Below, piece after piece: positions 25,501-34,195 of a stretch of DNA of 64,000 bases; the first letter of the stretch is position 1; each line of letters starts with the position of its first letter. The notes below the pieces were generated by a model. It made no database searches, had not been told where the DNA came from, and saw nothing but the letters and a program-made list of their open reading frames with translations. The stretch spans positions 226,885 through 290,884 of the forward strand of contig NZ_RCUY01000015.1 of the NCBI RefSeq assembly GCF_003667575.1, given 5' to 3'. Both the position numbers and the translations under genes were made by a program. This DNA is from Mycetocola lacteus. Its GTDB lineage: Bacteria > Actinomycetota > Actinomycetes > Actinomycetales > Microbacteriaceae.

Positions 25501-25558
25501 AGGTTTGCGGCGCCGATCCCGATCGGTCGGGCTCGGCGGTTCCGCAGTCGGCCCCGTG

Positions 25559-25975
25559 TTAGACGGCGGGGGCGTCGGTCAGCGCGATGGCGTCGATCTC
25601 CACCAGCATCTCCTCGCGCGGCAACCCGGTGAACACGGTGGTGCGCGCGGGCAGGACACCCGAGGTCACGCGGGCCGAGACGAATTCGCCATAGGCATCG
25701 TTCATGATCGGGAAGTCCTCGCGCTTGGTGAGGTAGACCCGCAGCATCATGACGTCATCGAAGGTGGCACCGGCGGCGGCCAGGATCGCCTCGACGTTCT
25801 GCAGGGTGCGGGTGGTCTGCGCGGCGACGTCGCCGGGGAACAGGTACTCATTGGTCTCGGGGTGAACCGGTCCCTGGCCAGACACCTGCACAAACGGCCC
25901 CTTCCGCACACCCTGCGAGAAGGTGTGCGCCGGTGCGGGCGCGTTGGTGGTGGAGATGGCGATACGTTGTGACAT
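25559..25975 (-). CDS. ridA: RidA-family enamine/imine deaminase
   Basis: A 138-residue YjgF/YER057c/UK114 protein that hydrolyses reactive enamine/imine intermediates released by PLP-dependent deaminases. GPFVQVSGQGPVHPETNEYLFPGDVAAQTTRTLQNVEAILAAAGATFDDVMMLRVYLTKREDF and the C-terminal LPREEMLVEIDAIAL are the family pattern; the substrate-binding Arg is in VLPARTTVF. ATG 25975 follows GAAAGGA. It is divergent from the D-amino-acid deaminase-like gene, whose 2-aminoacrylate-type product it would clear. That pairing gives it a clear local job. Confidence 0.92.
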   Translation of the reverse strand: MSQRIAISTTNAPAPAHTFSQGVRKGPFVQVSGQGPVHPETNEYLFPGDVAAQTTRTLQNVEAILAAAGATFDDVMMLRVYLTKREDFPIMNDAYGEFVSARVTSGVLPARTTVFTGLPREEMLVEIDAIALTDAPAV

Positions 25976-26000
25976 GGGGTCCTTTCGGGACGGCAACCTG

Positions 26001-26038
26001 TTGACGGTGTCTGGTCCCCGATGCTAGAACGTACCTAG
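26001..26038 (+). promoter_or_regulatory. Promoter of the deaminase-deacylase operon with GTACCTAG site
   Basis: TTGACG (26001-26006) and TAGAAC (26025-26030) with an 18-bp spacer, followed directly by GTACCTAG (26031-26038) at the expected +1. The GTACC core is shared with the GntR/UTRA-linked arrays. Confidence 0.5.
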
Positions 26039-26110
26039 CGACGGACGCAACCAAGAGCGCATCCACACTGCCAAGGGCGACGCCGCCCTCACGACTAGTC
26101 AGGGGTTTTG

Positions 26111-27463
26111 ATGTTGGGCACGACCGACTCGGCAACGAGTCCGAATTTTTCAGGCCCACTCAAGGCTTTTCCCCCGGTACCGGACGGGATCACCCCCGGC
26201 GATGTGCGGACTCGACGGCCCGCGCTGCGCGACCTCACCACCCCCCTGGTGACCGTGGATGAGTCGGCAATCGCCCACAACATCGAAACCATGCGCGCCT
26301 GGTGCGAGCGTGCCGGGGTGGGCCTCGCACCGCACGGCAAGACCACCATGAACCGGGTACTCTGGCAGCGGCAGCTCGACGCCGGTGCCTGGGGCATCAC
26401 CGTGGCCACCCCCTGGCAGCTGAGTGTTGCGCTGGGCTGGCGGATCCCCCGGATCATGCTGGCGAACGCACTCGTCCAGCCCGCCTATCTGCGCTTGGTA
26501 TCCGACGCGCTGCGCGACACCGACACCGACACCCGGATTGTGGTGTGGGCGGATTCGCTGCGCGCGGTGGAGATCATGGATGCGGTGCTGCGCGAGGCTT
26601 CTGGGGCCGAGAACGCTGCCCTCGGAGCCGAGGCAGGCAGGCCCGAGGCAGCCGAAGCAGCCGGGACCGCACGCCCGCTCGAGGTCCTGGTGGAGCTCGG
26701 CCAGCACGGCGGGCGCACCGGTGCCCGCACACACGAGGAGGCGATCGCGATCGCCTCCGCAATCAGTGCCTCGCCGGCCCTCGCCCTGGCCGGTGTTGCC
26801 GGCTACGAGGGTGCGCTGGCCCACCACGGAGATGAGGCTTCGCTGGCGATTATTCGGGGCTACCTCAACCGGCTCGCGGACCTCGACGATGCCCTGCGCG
26901 ACTCCTACGATCCGCGGATCGAATCCGTCATCGTGACCGCCGGCGGCAGCGCCTACTTCGATGTGGTGGCCGAGGTTCTGTCCCCGCGCCACGCCCCAGC
27001 AGAGGGCCGCGAGGTACTTATGCGTTCCGGGGCATATATCTCTCACGATGACGGTTTTTACCGCGGAATCACGCCGCTCGGACGGTCCGGTGAGGCGAAT
27101 TTCCGCTCGGCCATTCACGGCTGGTCCACCGTGGTCTCGCGTCCCGAGCCCGGGATCGCCCTGCTCGACGGCGGCAAGCGCGACCTCCCCTTCGACGAGG
27201 GCCTGCCCGAGGTTCAGGGGGTGCGCCGATTCGGCCAGGAAACCCTGGAGGAGCTGCCCGGCGCGAGCGTCACCGCGATGAACGATCAGCACACCTTCCT
27301 CGCCCTGCCCGCGGACAGCACGCTCCGCGTGGGCGACGTCGTCCGCCTGGGCCTGTCCCACCCCTGCACCACCTTCGATAAGTGGCGGGCGCTGATCGTG
27401 ATCGACGATGTGCGCGCCGAGCACCCGCTGGCGACCGACGTGCTGTACACCGAGTTCGGTTAG
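26111..27463 (+). CDS. D-amino-acid deaminase-like PLP enzyme (alanine-racemase N-terminal fold)
   Basis: A 450-residue fold-type III PLP enzyme. The PLP lysine is K77 in GLAPHGKTTMNRVLW; the C-terminal HPCTTFDKW (H417, C419) is the zinc-binding pair of D-serine dehydratase/D-threonine aldolase relatives. Products would be a 2-oxo acid and ammonia (dehydratase/deaminase) or an aldehyde and glycine (aldolase). ATG 26111 follows AGGGG. It lies divergent from ridA and 8 nt before an N-acyl-D-amino-acid deacylase, so it probably acts on the D-amino acid that the deacylase frees. An Ala/Glu-rich insert at about residues 158-190 is unlike the core. Confidence 0.87.
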   Translation: MLGTTDSATSPNFSGPLKAFPPVPDGITPGDVRTRRPALRDLTTPLVTVDESAIAHNIETMRAWCERAGVGLAPHGKTTMNRVLWQRQLDAGAWGITVATPWQLSVALGWRIPRIMLANALVQPAYLRLVSDALRDTDTDTRIVVWADSLRAVEIMDAVLREASGAENAALGAEAGRPEAAEAAGTARPLEVLVELGQHGGRTGARTHEEAIAIASAISASPALALAGVAGYEGALAHHGDEASLAIIRGYLNRLADLDDALRDSYDPRIESVIVTAGGSAYFDVVAEVLSPRHAPAEGREVLMRSGAYISHDDGFYRGITPLGRSGEANFRSAIHGWSTVVSRPEPGIALLDGGKRDLPFDEGLPEVQGVRRFGQETLEELPGASVTAMNDQHTFLALPADSTLRVGDVVRLGLSHPCTTFDKWRALIVIDDVRAEHPLATDVLYTEFG

Positions 27464-27471
27464 GCGCGACG

Positions 27472-29133
27472 ATGCAGACCATCCTGCTGCGCCACGCCCG
27501 CATCATCGACGGCACCGGTGCCCCGAGCCGGCCCGGCGACGTGCTGATCATCGAGGGCAGGATCGCCGCGCTGGGCGAGTGGATCACGATCCCGCCCGGA
27601 CCCCACCTGGAAATCGACGTGGCCGGGCAGGTGGTCGCGCCCGGGTTTATCGACATGCACGCGCACTCGGATCTCGCGGTCCTGCACGATCATGAGCACC
27701 TCGCCAAGGTCTCCCAGGGCATCACCACCGAGGTGCTCGGGCAGGACGGGCTCTCCTATGCGCCCACGACCGACGCAACCATGGCGATTCTGCGCCGGCA
27801 GATCGGCGGCTGGAACGGCGAGCCCGCGGGCATCAAGTTCGACTGGCGCAGCGTCGGCGAATACCTGGACCTCATCGACCGCGGGGCGGCCCTCAACGTG
27901 GCCTATCTGGTGCCGCAGGGCAATCTCCGGATGGCGGTCATCGGGACCGAAGACCGGCCCGCGAGCCCGTCCGATATCGCCGCGATGCGGGACCTGGTGG
28001 AGGTCGGGTTGCGTCAGGGGGCATTTGGAATGTCCTCGGGGCTGACCTATGTCCCCGGGATGTTCGCCGACACGGATGAGCTGGTTGAGCTCTGCCGGGT
28101 GGTGGCCGAGCACGGCGGCATCTTTGCACCGCACCAGCGCTCCTACGGGCGCGGCGCACTTGAGGCCTATGCGGAGATGGTGGAGGTGGCCCGGCGCTCG
28201 GGCGTCGCCCTGCACCTGACCCACGCGACGATGAACTTCGGGGTGAACGCCGGGCGCGCACACGAGTTGGTGGCGTTGATCGATGCGGCCGCCGCCGACG
28301 GAGTGCGCATCTCATTTGACACCTACCCCTACCTACCGGGATCCACGACTCTTTCGGCGCTGCTTCCCGGCTGGGCGGCGGCGGGCGGTCCCGATCAGAC
28401 CCTGGCCCGGCTGCGTGATCCCGAGACGCGGGAGCGGATCCGACACGAGCTCGAAGTCACCGGATCCGATGGCTGTCACGGGGTGGTGACCGACTGGTCC
28501 ACGATCGAGATCGCCGGTGTCGCCAACCCCGCGCTCACCGGCATCGTCGGCTCAACCATCCAGCGGCTGGCGGAGAGTGTGCGCGGGGGAACCCGCTCGC
28601 TGGTGTCGCCGGAGATCGCCGCCGAGTGGCCCACCGATGATCCCACCGGCGTCTTTTTTGCGCTCCTGCAGCAGGATGAGTTGGCCACCAGCATCCTGCA
28701 ACACGTGGGCGATGAGGCCAACGTGCGCACGATGATGAACCACCCGCTGCACACCGGCGGGAGCGACGGCATCCTGATCGGCGACAAACCGCACCCGCGC
28801 GGCTGGGGTACCTTCCCCCGCTTCCTCGGCCACTATGTCCGTGACGAGGGTGTGCTGAGCCTCGAGGATGCGGTCGCCCACTTCACCTCGCGTCCGGCCG
28901 CGGTCCTCGGCCTGAATGACCGCGGTGTCCTGCGTGCGGGCGCGGTGGCCGACCTGGTGGTCTTCGATCCCGACACCATCGCCGACCGGGCCACCTTCGC
29001 CGAGCCTCGGCAGCAGGCCGCCGGAATCTCCTGGGTGATTGTGGCCGGGGTCCCGGTCATCGCCGAGGGCGAGCGCACCGAGGCACTGCCCGGACGAGCG
29101 CTGCGCGGCCCGGCTTGGGACGGCATCCGCTAG
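27472..29133 (+). CDS. N-acyl-D-amino-acid deacylase (amidohydrolase superfamily)
   Basis: A 553-residue metal-dependent hydrolase that removes the acyl group from N-acyl-D-amino acids. The metal-binding HAH is at 63-65 in GFIDMHAHSDL, with later ligands in FAPHQRSYGRG and LHLTHATMNFG. The C-terminal GVLRAGAVADLVVFDPDTIADRATF is the closing beta-sandwich typical of D-aminoacylases. ATG 27472 lies 8 nt after the deaminase stop. N-acetyl-D-amino acids can come from peptidoglycan peptides, so the operon joins naturally with amino-sugar genes upstream. Exact side-chain preference unknown. Confidence 0.9.
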   Translation: MQTILLRHARIIDGTGAPSRPGDVLIIEGRIAALGEWITIPPGPHLEIDVAGQVVAPGFIDMHAHSDLAVLHDHEHLAKVSQGITTEVLGQDGLSYAPTTDATMAILRRQIGGWNGEPAGIKFDWRSVGEYLDLIDRGAALNVAYLVPQGNLRMAVIGTEDRPASPSDIAAMRDLVEVGLRQGAFGMSSGLTYVPGMFADTDELVELCRVVAEHGGIFAPHQRSYGRGALEAYAEMVEVARRSGVALHLTHATMNFGVNAGRAHELVALIDAAAADGVRISFDTYPYLPGSTTLSALLPGWAAAGGPDQTLARLRDPETRERIRHELEVTGSDGCHGVVTDWSTIEIAGVANPALTGIVGSTIQRLAESVRGGTRSLVSPEIAAEWPTDDPTGVFFALLQQDELATSILQHVGDEANVRTMMNHPLHTGGSDGILIGDKPHPRGWGTFPRFLGHYVRDEGVLSLEDAVAHFTSRPAAVLGLNDRGVLRAGAVADLVVFDPDTIADRATFAEPRQQAAGISWVIVAGVPVIAEGERTEALPGRALRGPAWDGIR

Positions 29134-29182
29134 CCACGATCCGACGCGAAGAGGCATTACCGCGCCGGTTCATAACCCCGAA

Positions 29183-29485
29183 TCACGCGCCCGTATCCGG
29201 GGCACCAAGCGGCTCGGGATCCGCTGCCGCATGGCGCCGCAAGACGAGTCGCAGGATAATCACCGCCGCGATCGGCACCGCGGCGAGCAGCACAAACTGC
29301 AACCAGAGCGGCTCAATGACGGGTGCGCTCACCAGGCGAAGACCCATCCCCACCGTCATCACCACAAAGAGCAGAGGCAGTATCCAACGCTTACCGGTGT
29401 GGGCAGGCTTTGCGGTACGTCCCAGCGGGATCCAAAACGCGAGGAAAAAGCTCAGCAGGACAAGACACACGGCGTCCGTATTCAT
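29183..29485 (-). CDS. Small membrane protein of unknown function
   Basis: A 100-residue protein with three predicted membrane spans: VCLVLLSFFLAFWIPLG, WILPLLFVVMTVGMGLRLV and LWLQFVLLAAVPIAAVIILRLVL. A charged C-terminal tail of about 17 residues follows. I do not recognise a family. It is alone on its strand, between the deacylase and the PotD-type gene. Confidence 0.6.
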   Translation of the reverse strand: MNTDAVCLVLLSFFLAFWIPLGRTAKPAHTGKRWILPLLFVVMTVGMGLRLVSAPVIEPLWLQFVLLAAVPIAAVIILRLVLRRHAAADPEPLGAPDTGA

Positions 29486-29697
29486 CGTAGGTTTTCCGTC
29501 CGCCTCGAGTCGGCCGCACGGCCGAAGTGTTCGGATTCCAACCTAGCGAATCACCCCACCACGATCCCGTGTTACGCACCGTGTCATCGCGCTTTGCGGT
29601 GTCCCCCAAACGGGCGGGAAGATGACGATGAGAGATTCCCTTCCCTCATTTCCGGCGATCCCCACGCCCCACTCCTTTTCCCCCGGAGGAAACACCC

Positions 29698-30819
29698 ATG
29701 TCTCGTTCGATTCGTTTGGTGAGCGCGATTGCGCTGCTCACCGTTGCCGGCCTCGGTCTTGCCGGTTGCTCGGCCAGCGCATCCTCATCCGATAACGCGG
29801 CGAGCGCCAAGGCTTCCAAGGCCGAGAGCCTCAAGGACTTCGGCACCCTCGATGAGCTGGCAGCCGCGGCCAAGGCCGAGGGCAAACTCAACGTCATCGC
29901 GCTGCCTCGTGACTGGGCCAACTACGGCAACATCATCGACGCGTTCAGCAAGAAGTACGGCATCAAGGTCAACGAGCTGCAGCCCAACGGGTCCAGCGCC
30001 GATGAGATCGCCGCCGCCAAGAACAATAAGGGCCTCGACACCGCCCCCGACGTGTTCAACATCGGTGACACCATCGCCAACAGCAGCGAGAAGTACCTCG
30101 CCGTGTACCGCAACCAGGCGTGGGACGAGGTGGACCCGAGCCTCAAGGATGCCGACGGTCACTTCATCGCCGGCGAGGGCGGATTCCTCTCGATCGGGTA
30201 CGACTCGGCCAAGGTTCCCGAACCCAAGACCTTCAACGATCTGCTCGGATCCGACTATAAGGGCCTCGCTATCTCCGGCGACCCGACCAAGAACGCCCCG
30301 GGTCTTGCGGCCGTCGGCCTGGCCACCCTGCAGGAGGGTGGCACCCTGGACAACTTCCAGCCCGGGATCGACTTCTTTGGCAAGCTCAACAAGGCGGGCA
30401 ACCTGATCAGCGTGCAGCCGAGCTCGGCGACCGTGGTGTCCGGTGAGACCAAGCTGATCATCTCCTACGACTACTCCAACGTGGCCTACGGCCGCGACCT
30501 GCCCACCTGGAAGGTCACCATCCCCGAGGGCACCGGCTACGGCAGCTTCCTCTACCAGGCCATCAACAAGGACGCCCCGCACCCCGCGGCCGCGCGCCTC
30601 TGGCAGGAGTTCCTGTACCAGGCCGACCAGCAGAACCAGTGGATCAAGAGCGGCGCCCGCAGCCCGATCGAGGCCGCCCTGGTCAAGGCCGGCACCGTGG
30701 ACAAGGCGGCCCTCGCGGGTCTGCCCGCCGCCCCGGCCAAGTATGTGATCCCGACCATCGAGCAGTCCAAGAAGGCTGGCGAGCTGGTGGCGACCAACTG
30801 GGCACCCGCGGTCGGCTAA
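29698..30819 (+). CDS. PotD/Fbp-type ABC solute-binding lipoprotein (importer 3)
   Basis: A 373-residue lipoprotein; signal peptide with lipobox GLAG-C, C24 lipidated. The sequence LNVIALPRDWANYGNIIDAFSKKYGIKVNELQPNGSSADEIAAAKNNKGLDTAPDVFNIGD is the pattern of the periplasmic-binding superfamily that serves spermidine/putrescine, 2-aminoethylphosphonate and ferric iron importers. It heads a complete importer: binding protein, two permeases and ATPase, all on the same strand. The substrate cannot be settled between these options. Confidence 0.9.
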   Translation: MSRSIRLVSAIALLTVAGLGLAGCSASASSSDNAASAKASKAESLKDFGTLDELAAAAKAEGKLNVIALPRDWANYGNIIDAFSKKYGIKVNELQPNGSSADEIAAAKNNKGLDTAPDVFNIGDTIANSSEKYLAVYRNQAWDEVDPSLKDADGHFIAGEGGFLSIGYDSAKVPEPKTFNDLLGSDYKGLAISGDPTKNAPGLAAVGLATLQEGGTLDNFQPGIDFFGKLNKAGNLISVQPSSATVVSGETKLIISYDYSNVAYGRDLPTWKVTIPEGTGYGSFLYQAINKDAPHPAAARLWQEFLYQADQQNQWIKSGARSPIEAALVKAGTVDKAALAGLPAAPAKYVIPTIEQSKKAGELVATNWAPAVG

Positions 30820-30823
30820 GTCC

Positions 30824-31762
30824 GTGACCTCACTTGTTACCCCGCCGGGTACCGGATCCTCCGGTACCCGGCGTTCGGGCTCCCGGGCGGCGGCGCGGCC
30901 CCGCCATCGCATCGCCCTGGCGGCCGGCCGCGGTGTGGGCCTGCTGCCCTTTACCGTCTATGTGCTGCTGTTCCTGGCGATCCCCACGGTCATCGCCCTG
31001 GTCAGCGGCTTCCAGGATGGCGACGGCAACCTCACCCTCGACAACCTCTCGGCCCTGACCGATCCCACCATCCTGCGCACGATCGGCAGCTCGCTGTGGC
31101 TGGCCGCGCTGACCTCCCTGCTCGGCGCGATCATCGGTGCCCTGGTGTGCTTCGCGATGATGGGGCTGGATGAGAACCGGCTGCTCTCGCGCATCGTGAC
31201 CTCCATTTCCAGCGTCCTCGCCCAGTTTGGCGGTGTGATGCTGGCCTTCGCGTTTATCGCGACGATCGGTATCCAGGGCGCGATCACCGTGTTCCTGCGC
31301 GGTGATCTGGGCATCGACATCTACAAGAACGGCGTCTGGCTGTACGAGCTGCCCGGGCTGATCCTGCCCTACCTCTACTTCCAGGTTCCGCTGATGGTGA
31401 TCGTGTTCCTCCCCGCGATGAAGACCCTCAAGGTGCAGTGGGCCGAGGCGAACCTGACCCTCGGCGGCACCCGACTGACCTTCTGGACCCGGATCGGATT
31501 CCCGCTGCTGCTGCCCTCGTTTGTCGGAAGCTTCCTGCTGCTGTTCACCAACGGCTTCTCGGCCTATTCAACCGCGGCCGCGCTGATCAACCAGGCTTCC
31601 CCAATTGTGCCGCTCCAGATCCGACTCGCGCTCAGCAGCGAAACCGTGCTGGGTCGGGAGAACGTCGCCGGGGTGCTCGCCCTGGCAATGATGGTCATTA
31701 TGTCCGTGGCAATGGCGCTGTATGCGCTGGTGCAAAAGCGGGCGGCGAGGTGGCGACTATGA
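30824..31762 (+). CDS. PotB-type ABC permease (importer 3)
   Basis: A 312-residue permease; first span VGLLPFTVYVLLFLAIPTVIALVSGF. The ATPase-docking loop is WAEANLTLGGTRLTFWTRIGFPLLLPS. The GTG start is 5 nt after the binding-protein stop; its stop overlaps the PotC-type ATG by 4 nt. Confidence 0.9.
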   Translation: MTSLVTPPGTGSSGTRRSGSRAAARPRHRIALAAGRGVGLLPFTVYVLLFLAIPTVIALVSGFQDGDGNLTLDNLSALTDPTILRTIGSSLWLAALTSLLGAIIGALVCFAMMGLDENRLLSRIVTSISSVLAQFGGVMLAFAFIATIGIQGAITVFLRGDLGIDIYKNGVWLYELPGLILPYLYFQVPLMVIVFLPAMKTLKVQWAEANLTLGGTRLTFWTRIGFPLLLPSFVGSFLLLFTNGFSAYSTAAALINQASPIVPLQIRLALSSETVLGRENVAGVLALAMMVIMSVAMALYALVQKRAARWRL

Positions 31763-32598
31763 GTGCGAAGGTCCGTCATCCGCTGGCCCCCGCCCGAGCC
31801 ACCCGGATCATCATCCTGGCCGTGATCGGGGCGCTGTTTGCGGTGCCGATCGCCTCGATGGTGGAGTTCACGCTGCGTGATCCCAAGACCGGCGGTCACA
31901 CGCTGGATAACTGGGCGGGCCTGTTCGCCCCGGATGCCGCGAGCACCTATGAGGTGGTCTGGACGGGAATTGGCAACTCGCTGCTGCTCTCGGCCTTCGC
32001 GGTCGCGGTGGTGCTGCTGATCCTGGTGCCCACGATGGTCTATGTCGAGGTCGAATTCCCCCGGCTGTCACGGGTGTTGGAGTTTATCTGCCTGATCCCG
32101 CTCTCGCTGCCGGCGATCGTGCTGGTGGTGGGATATGTGCCCGTGTACCAGTTCATCGGCCGGATTGTGGGGACGGATGTGTGGTCCCTGGGCTTTGCCT
32201 ACGGGATCATCGTGCTGCCGTTTGCGCACCGGGCGATCAAGTCGAACCTCGACGCGATCGGCATCCGGGTGCTCAGCGAGGCCGGACGTACCCTCGGGGA
32301 TTCCTGGTTCGGATTCCTCCGGCGCGTGGCCGTGCCGAACCTGCGCAGCGGGATTTCGGCGGCGGTGCTGATCACCGTGGCCGTGGTCTTTGGTGAGTTC
32401 ACGCTCGCCTCGCTGCTGAACCGCACCAACCTGCAGACCGCGCTGAACATCATCAACTGGCAGAACCCGTTTGTGTCCGTGGCGATCTCGCTGGTTTCGC
32501 TGATCGCGGTGTTCCTCCTGCTCCTGGCCGTCAGCGGCCTGGGCCGCGTGGGCGTGCGCCGGGCACGGCGGCGCTCTTCCTCGAAGGTCGTGTATTGA
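31759..32598 (+). CDS. PotC-type ABC permease (importer 3)
   Basis: A 279-residue permease starting at ATG 31759 in an ATGA overlap with the PotB-type gene. Spans include IIILAVIGALFAVPIASMVEFTL and FICLIPLSLPAIVLVVGYVPVYQFI; the docking loop is LSEAGRTLGDSWFGFLRRVAVPNL. The longer upstream reading in this frame is only the shadow of the PotB-type gene. Confidence 0.9.
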   Translation: MSAKVRHPLAPARATRIIILAVIGALFAVPIASMVEFTLRDPKTGGHTLDNWAGLFAPDAASTYEVVWTGIGNSLLLSAFAVAVVLLILVPTMVYVEVEFPRLSRVLEFICLIPLSLPAIVLVVGYVPVYQFIGRIVGTDVWSLGFAYGIIVLPFAHRAIKSNLDAIGIRVLSEAGRTLGDSWFGFLRRVAVPNLRSGISAAVLITVAVVFGEFTLASLLNRTNLQTALNIINWQNPFVSVAISLVSLIAVFLLLLAVSGLGRVGVRRARRRSSSKVVY

Positions 32599-32680
32599 CC
32601 GCTCGCACGGGGGCTCCCACGCCGGGTCCGCTCCCCGAACCCCGTTTCTTCTTCCCGATCACTCCCCTGCGAGGCACCCG

Positions 32681-33775
32681 ATGACCACTTCCTCCTCCGT
32701 TCTGCCCGGCATCGTGGGCACCCCGGTGTCCTTCGAGTCGGTGTCGCTGAAGTTTGGCAGCACCCTGGCGCTGGATGAGTTCTCGCTGGATATAGCACCC
32801 GGTGAGTTTGTCGCGCTGCTCGGCCCCTCGGGCTCGGGCAAGACGACGGCACTGCGGGCGCTAGCGGGCCTGGAGGCCGCATCCTCGGGTCGAATCCTGG
32901 TGGATGACGGCGACATCACCGGCGTCCCCACCAATAGGCGGGACCTGGGCATGGTGTTCCAGTCGTACTCGCTGTTCCCGCACCTGACCGCGCTGGAAAA
33001 CACCGAATATGGGCTGCGGAACCGGCGCCAGCCGAAGGCTGCCCGTCGCACGGCGGCGCAGGCGGGGCTTGATCTGGTGGGCCTCGGCGACCTGGCCGAC
33101 CGCTATCCGCATGAGCTCAGCGGTGGACAGCAGCAGCGCGTGGCCCTCGCCCGCGCGCTGGTCACCCGGCCGAAGGTGCTGTTGCTGGATGAGTCGCTGT
33201 CCGCGCTGGATGCGAAGGTGCGCGTGCAACTGCGCGAGGAGATCCGCCAGCTCCAGCTGCGCCTGGGCATCACCACGATCTTTGTGACCCACGACCAGGA
33301 GGAGGCGCTCTCAATCGCCGACCGGGTCGCGGTCATGAAGGACGGCCGGATCGAGCAGGTCGGCACCCCCGAGGACCTCTACCTCCGCCCGGCCAGCGCC
33401 TTCGTGGCCGAGTTCGTGGGCGTCACCAACCGCATCCCCGCCGAGAACCTGGGCGACGGCACCGTGCGCGTCCTGGGCAGCGTGCTGCCGGTGGCGGAGG
33501 TGCCGGCGGCGGACGCTTCCGCGGGCGAGCTCGTCGCGTACGTGCGGCCGGAGAATCTGCGGTTGGTGGTGGATGCTGGTGCTGATTCCATTGCCGGATC
33601 CGGCGTCTCTGCAACCGTGGTCGAATCCTCATTCCTCGGCTCCTTCCGGCACACCCTCGTCACCCTCCCGGACGGCTCACTCCTGCGCATCCAGCACGCC
33701 GCCACCGAGGCCCTGGCCATCGGCAACGAGGTGCGCGTGCAGGCGCTGGCGGTCACGCGGGTGGTCGCTGCGTAG
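32681..33775 (+). CDS. PotA-type ABC ATPase (importer 3)
   Basis: A 364-residue nucleotide-binding subunit that powers importer 3. Walker A GPSGSGKTT (48-56), Q-loop VFQSYSLFPHLTALENTEYG, signature LSGGQQQR (146-153), Walker B VLLLDESLSALD (D170, E171; Ser replaces the more common Pro) and H204 in VTHDQEEA. The C-terminal 120 residues form a TOBE-type domain. It starts 82 nt after the PotC-type stop. It could in principle also serve the ATPase-less importers in this window, but they are of a different class. Confidence 0.94.
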   Translation: MTTSSSVLPGIVGTPVSFESVSLKFGSTLALDEFSLDIAPGEFVALLGPSGSGKTTALRALAGLEAASSGRILVDDGDITGVPTNRRDLGMVFQSYSLFPHLTALENTEYGLRNRRQPKAARRTAAQAGLDLVGLGDLADRYPHELSGGQQQRVALARALVTRPKVLLLDESLSALDAKVRVQLREEIRQLQLRLGITTIFVTHDQEEALSIADRVAVMKDGRIEQVGTPEDLYLRPASAFVAEFVGVTNRIPAENLGDGTVRVLGSVLPVAEVPAADASAGELVAYVRPENLRLVVDAGADSIAGSGVSATVVESSFLGSFRHTLVTLPDGSLLRIQHAATEALAIGNEVRVQALAVTRVVAA

Positions 33776-33846
33776 CGAGCTCTAAGGCGGAGTATTCACA
33801 CTGCCCAGTTAAACCCGACGGCTCGGCGTTGCGGCTATCCCCTGTC

Positions 33847-33999
33847 TCATTGCTGCAGAAACTTCGCATTCAGCTCCGCGCAGGCTTCAGCTTCGGTAAG
33901 TTCACCCATCAAGATTCTGCGGGCGCGCCCCAGCGCATCTGCATCGGGAAGATGCCCACCGATCTGTTGAATCTTTTCGAGCGAAATCGATGTATTCAT
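33847..33999 (-). CDS. VbhA-like antitoxin, orphan
   Basis: A 50-residue protein; LPDADALGRARRILMGELTEAEACAELNAKF resembles the antitoxin VbhA domain (a helix with ARRI-GELT-EA). VbhA proteins inhibit Fic AMP-transferase toxins. Here two things are odd: the inhibitory S/T-xxx-E-G/N helix motif is not evident in the N-terminal IQQIGGHL stretch, and no fic gene follows, as the 70 bp downstream lead straight into the convergent ATPase gene. ATG 33999 with AGAGG upstream is preferred to a longer reading. It is either a remnant or an anti-toxin guard. Confidence 0.5.
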   Translation of the reverse strand: MNTSISLEKIQQIGGHLPDADALGRARRILMGELTEAEACAELNAKFLQQ

Positions 34000-34072
34000 C
34001 GACGTTGACCTCTGATTGGTCGCGCTCGTGCGCCACGAGAATCCACCTACTCGATTGCTGAGTTGGAACACA

Positions 34073-34102
34073 GAACCCACCCGGCTGGCAGCGGGTGGGT
34101 TC
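34073..34102. other. 11-bp hairpin upstream of the VbhA-like gene
   Basis: GAACCCACCCG (34073-34083) pairs perfectly with CGGGTGGGTTC (34092-34102), followed by a T-rich stretch on the plus strand. It lies between the small antitoxin gene and the convergent terminator and may be an old terminator. Confidence 0.5.
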
Positions 34103-34149
34103 GAATGTTGTTCTTAACGCTAGGCCACTGCGCCGCAGCCCGCAACGAA

Positions 34150-34183
34150 AAGGCCCCGACCCGGACATGCCGGACGGGGCCTT
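34150..34183 (-). terminator. Terminator of monooxygenase pair 2
   Basis: AAGGCCCCG (34150-34158) pairs with CGGGGCCTT (34175-34183), with an inner CCGG-CCGG step. On the minus strand it is followed by TTCGTTGC; the gene ends only 13 nt before it. Confidence 0.75.
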
Positions 34184-34195
34184 CGCGCGCGGAAC

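Noticed and set aside
29698..33775. Naming importer 3 as an iron, polyamine or aminoethylphosphonate transporter
   Set aside because: The binding protein fits all three groups; no neighbouring catabolic gene decides it.
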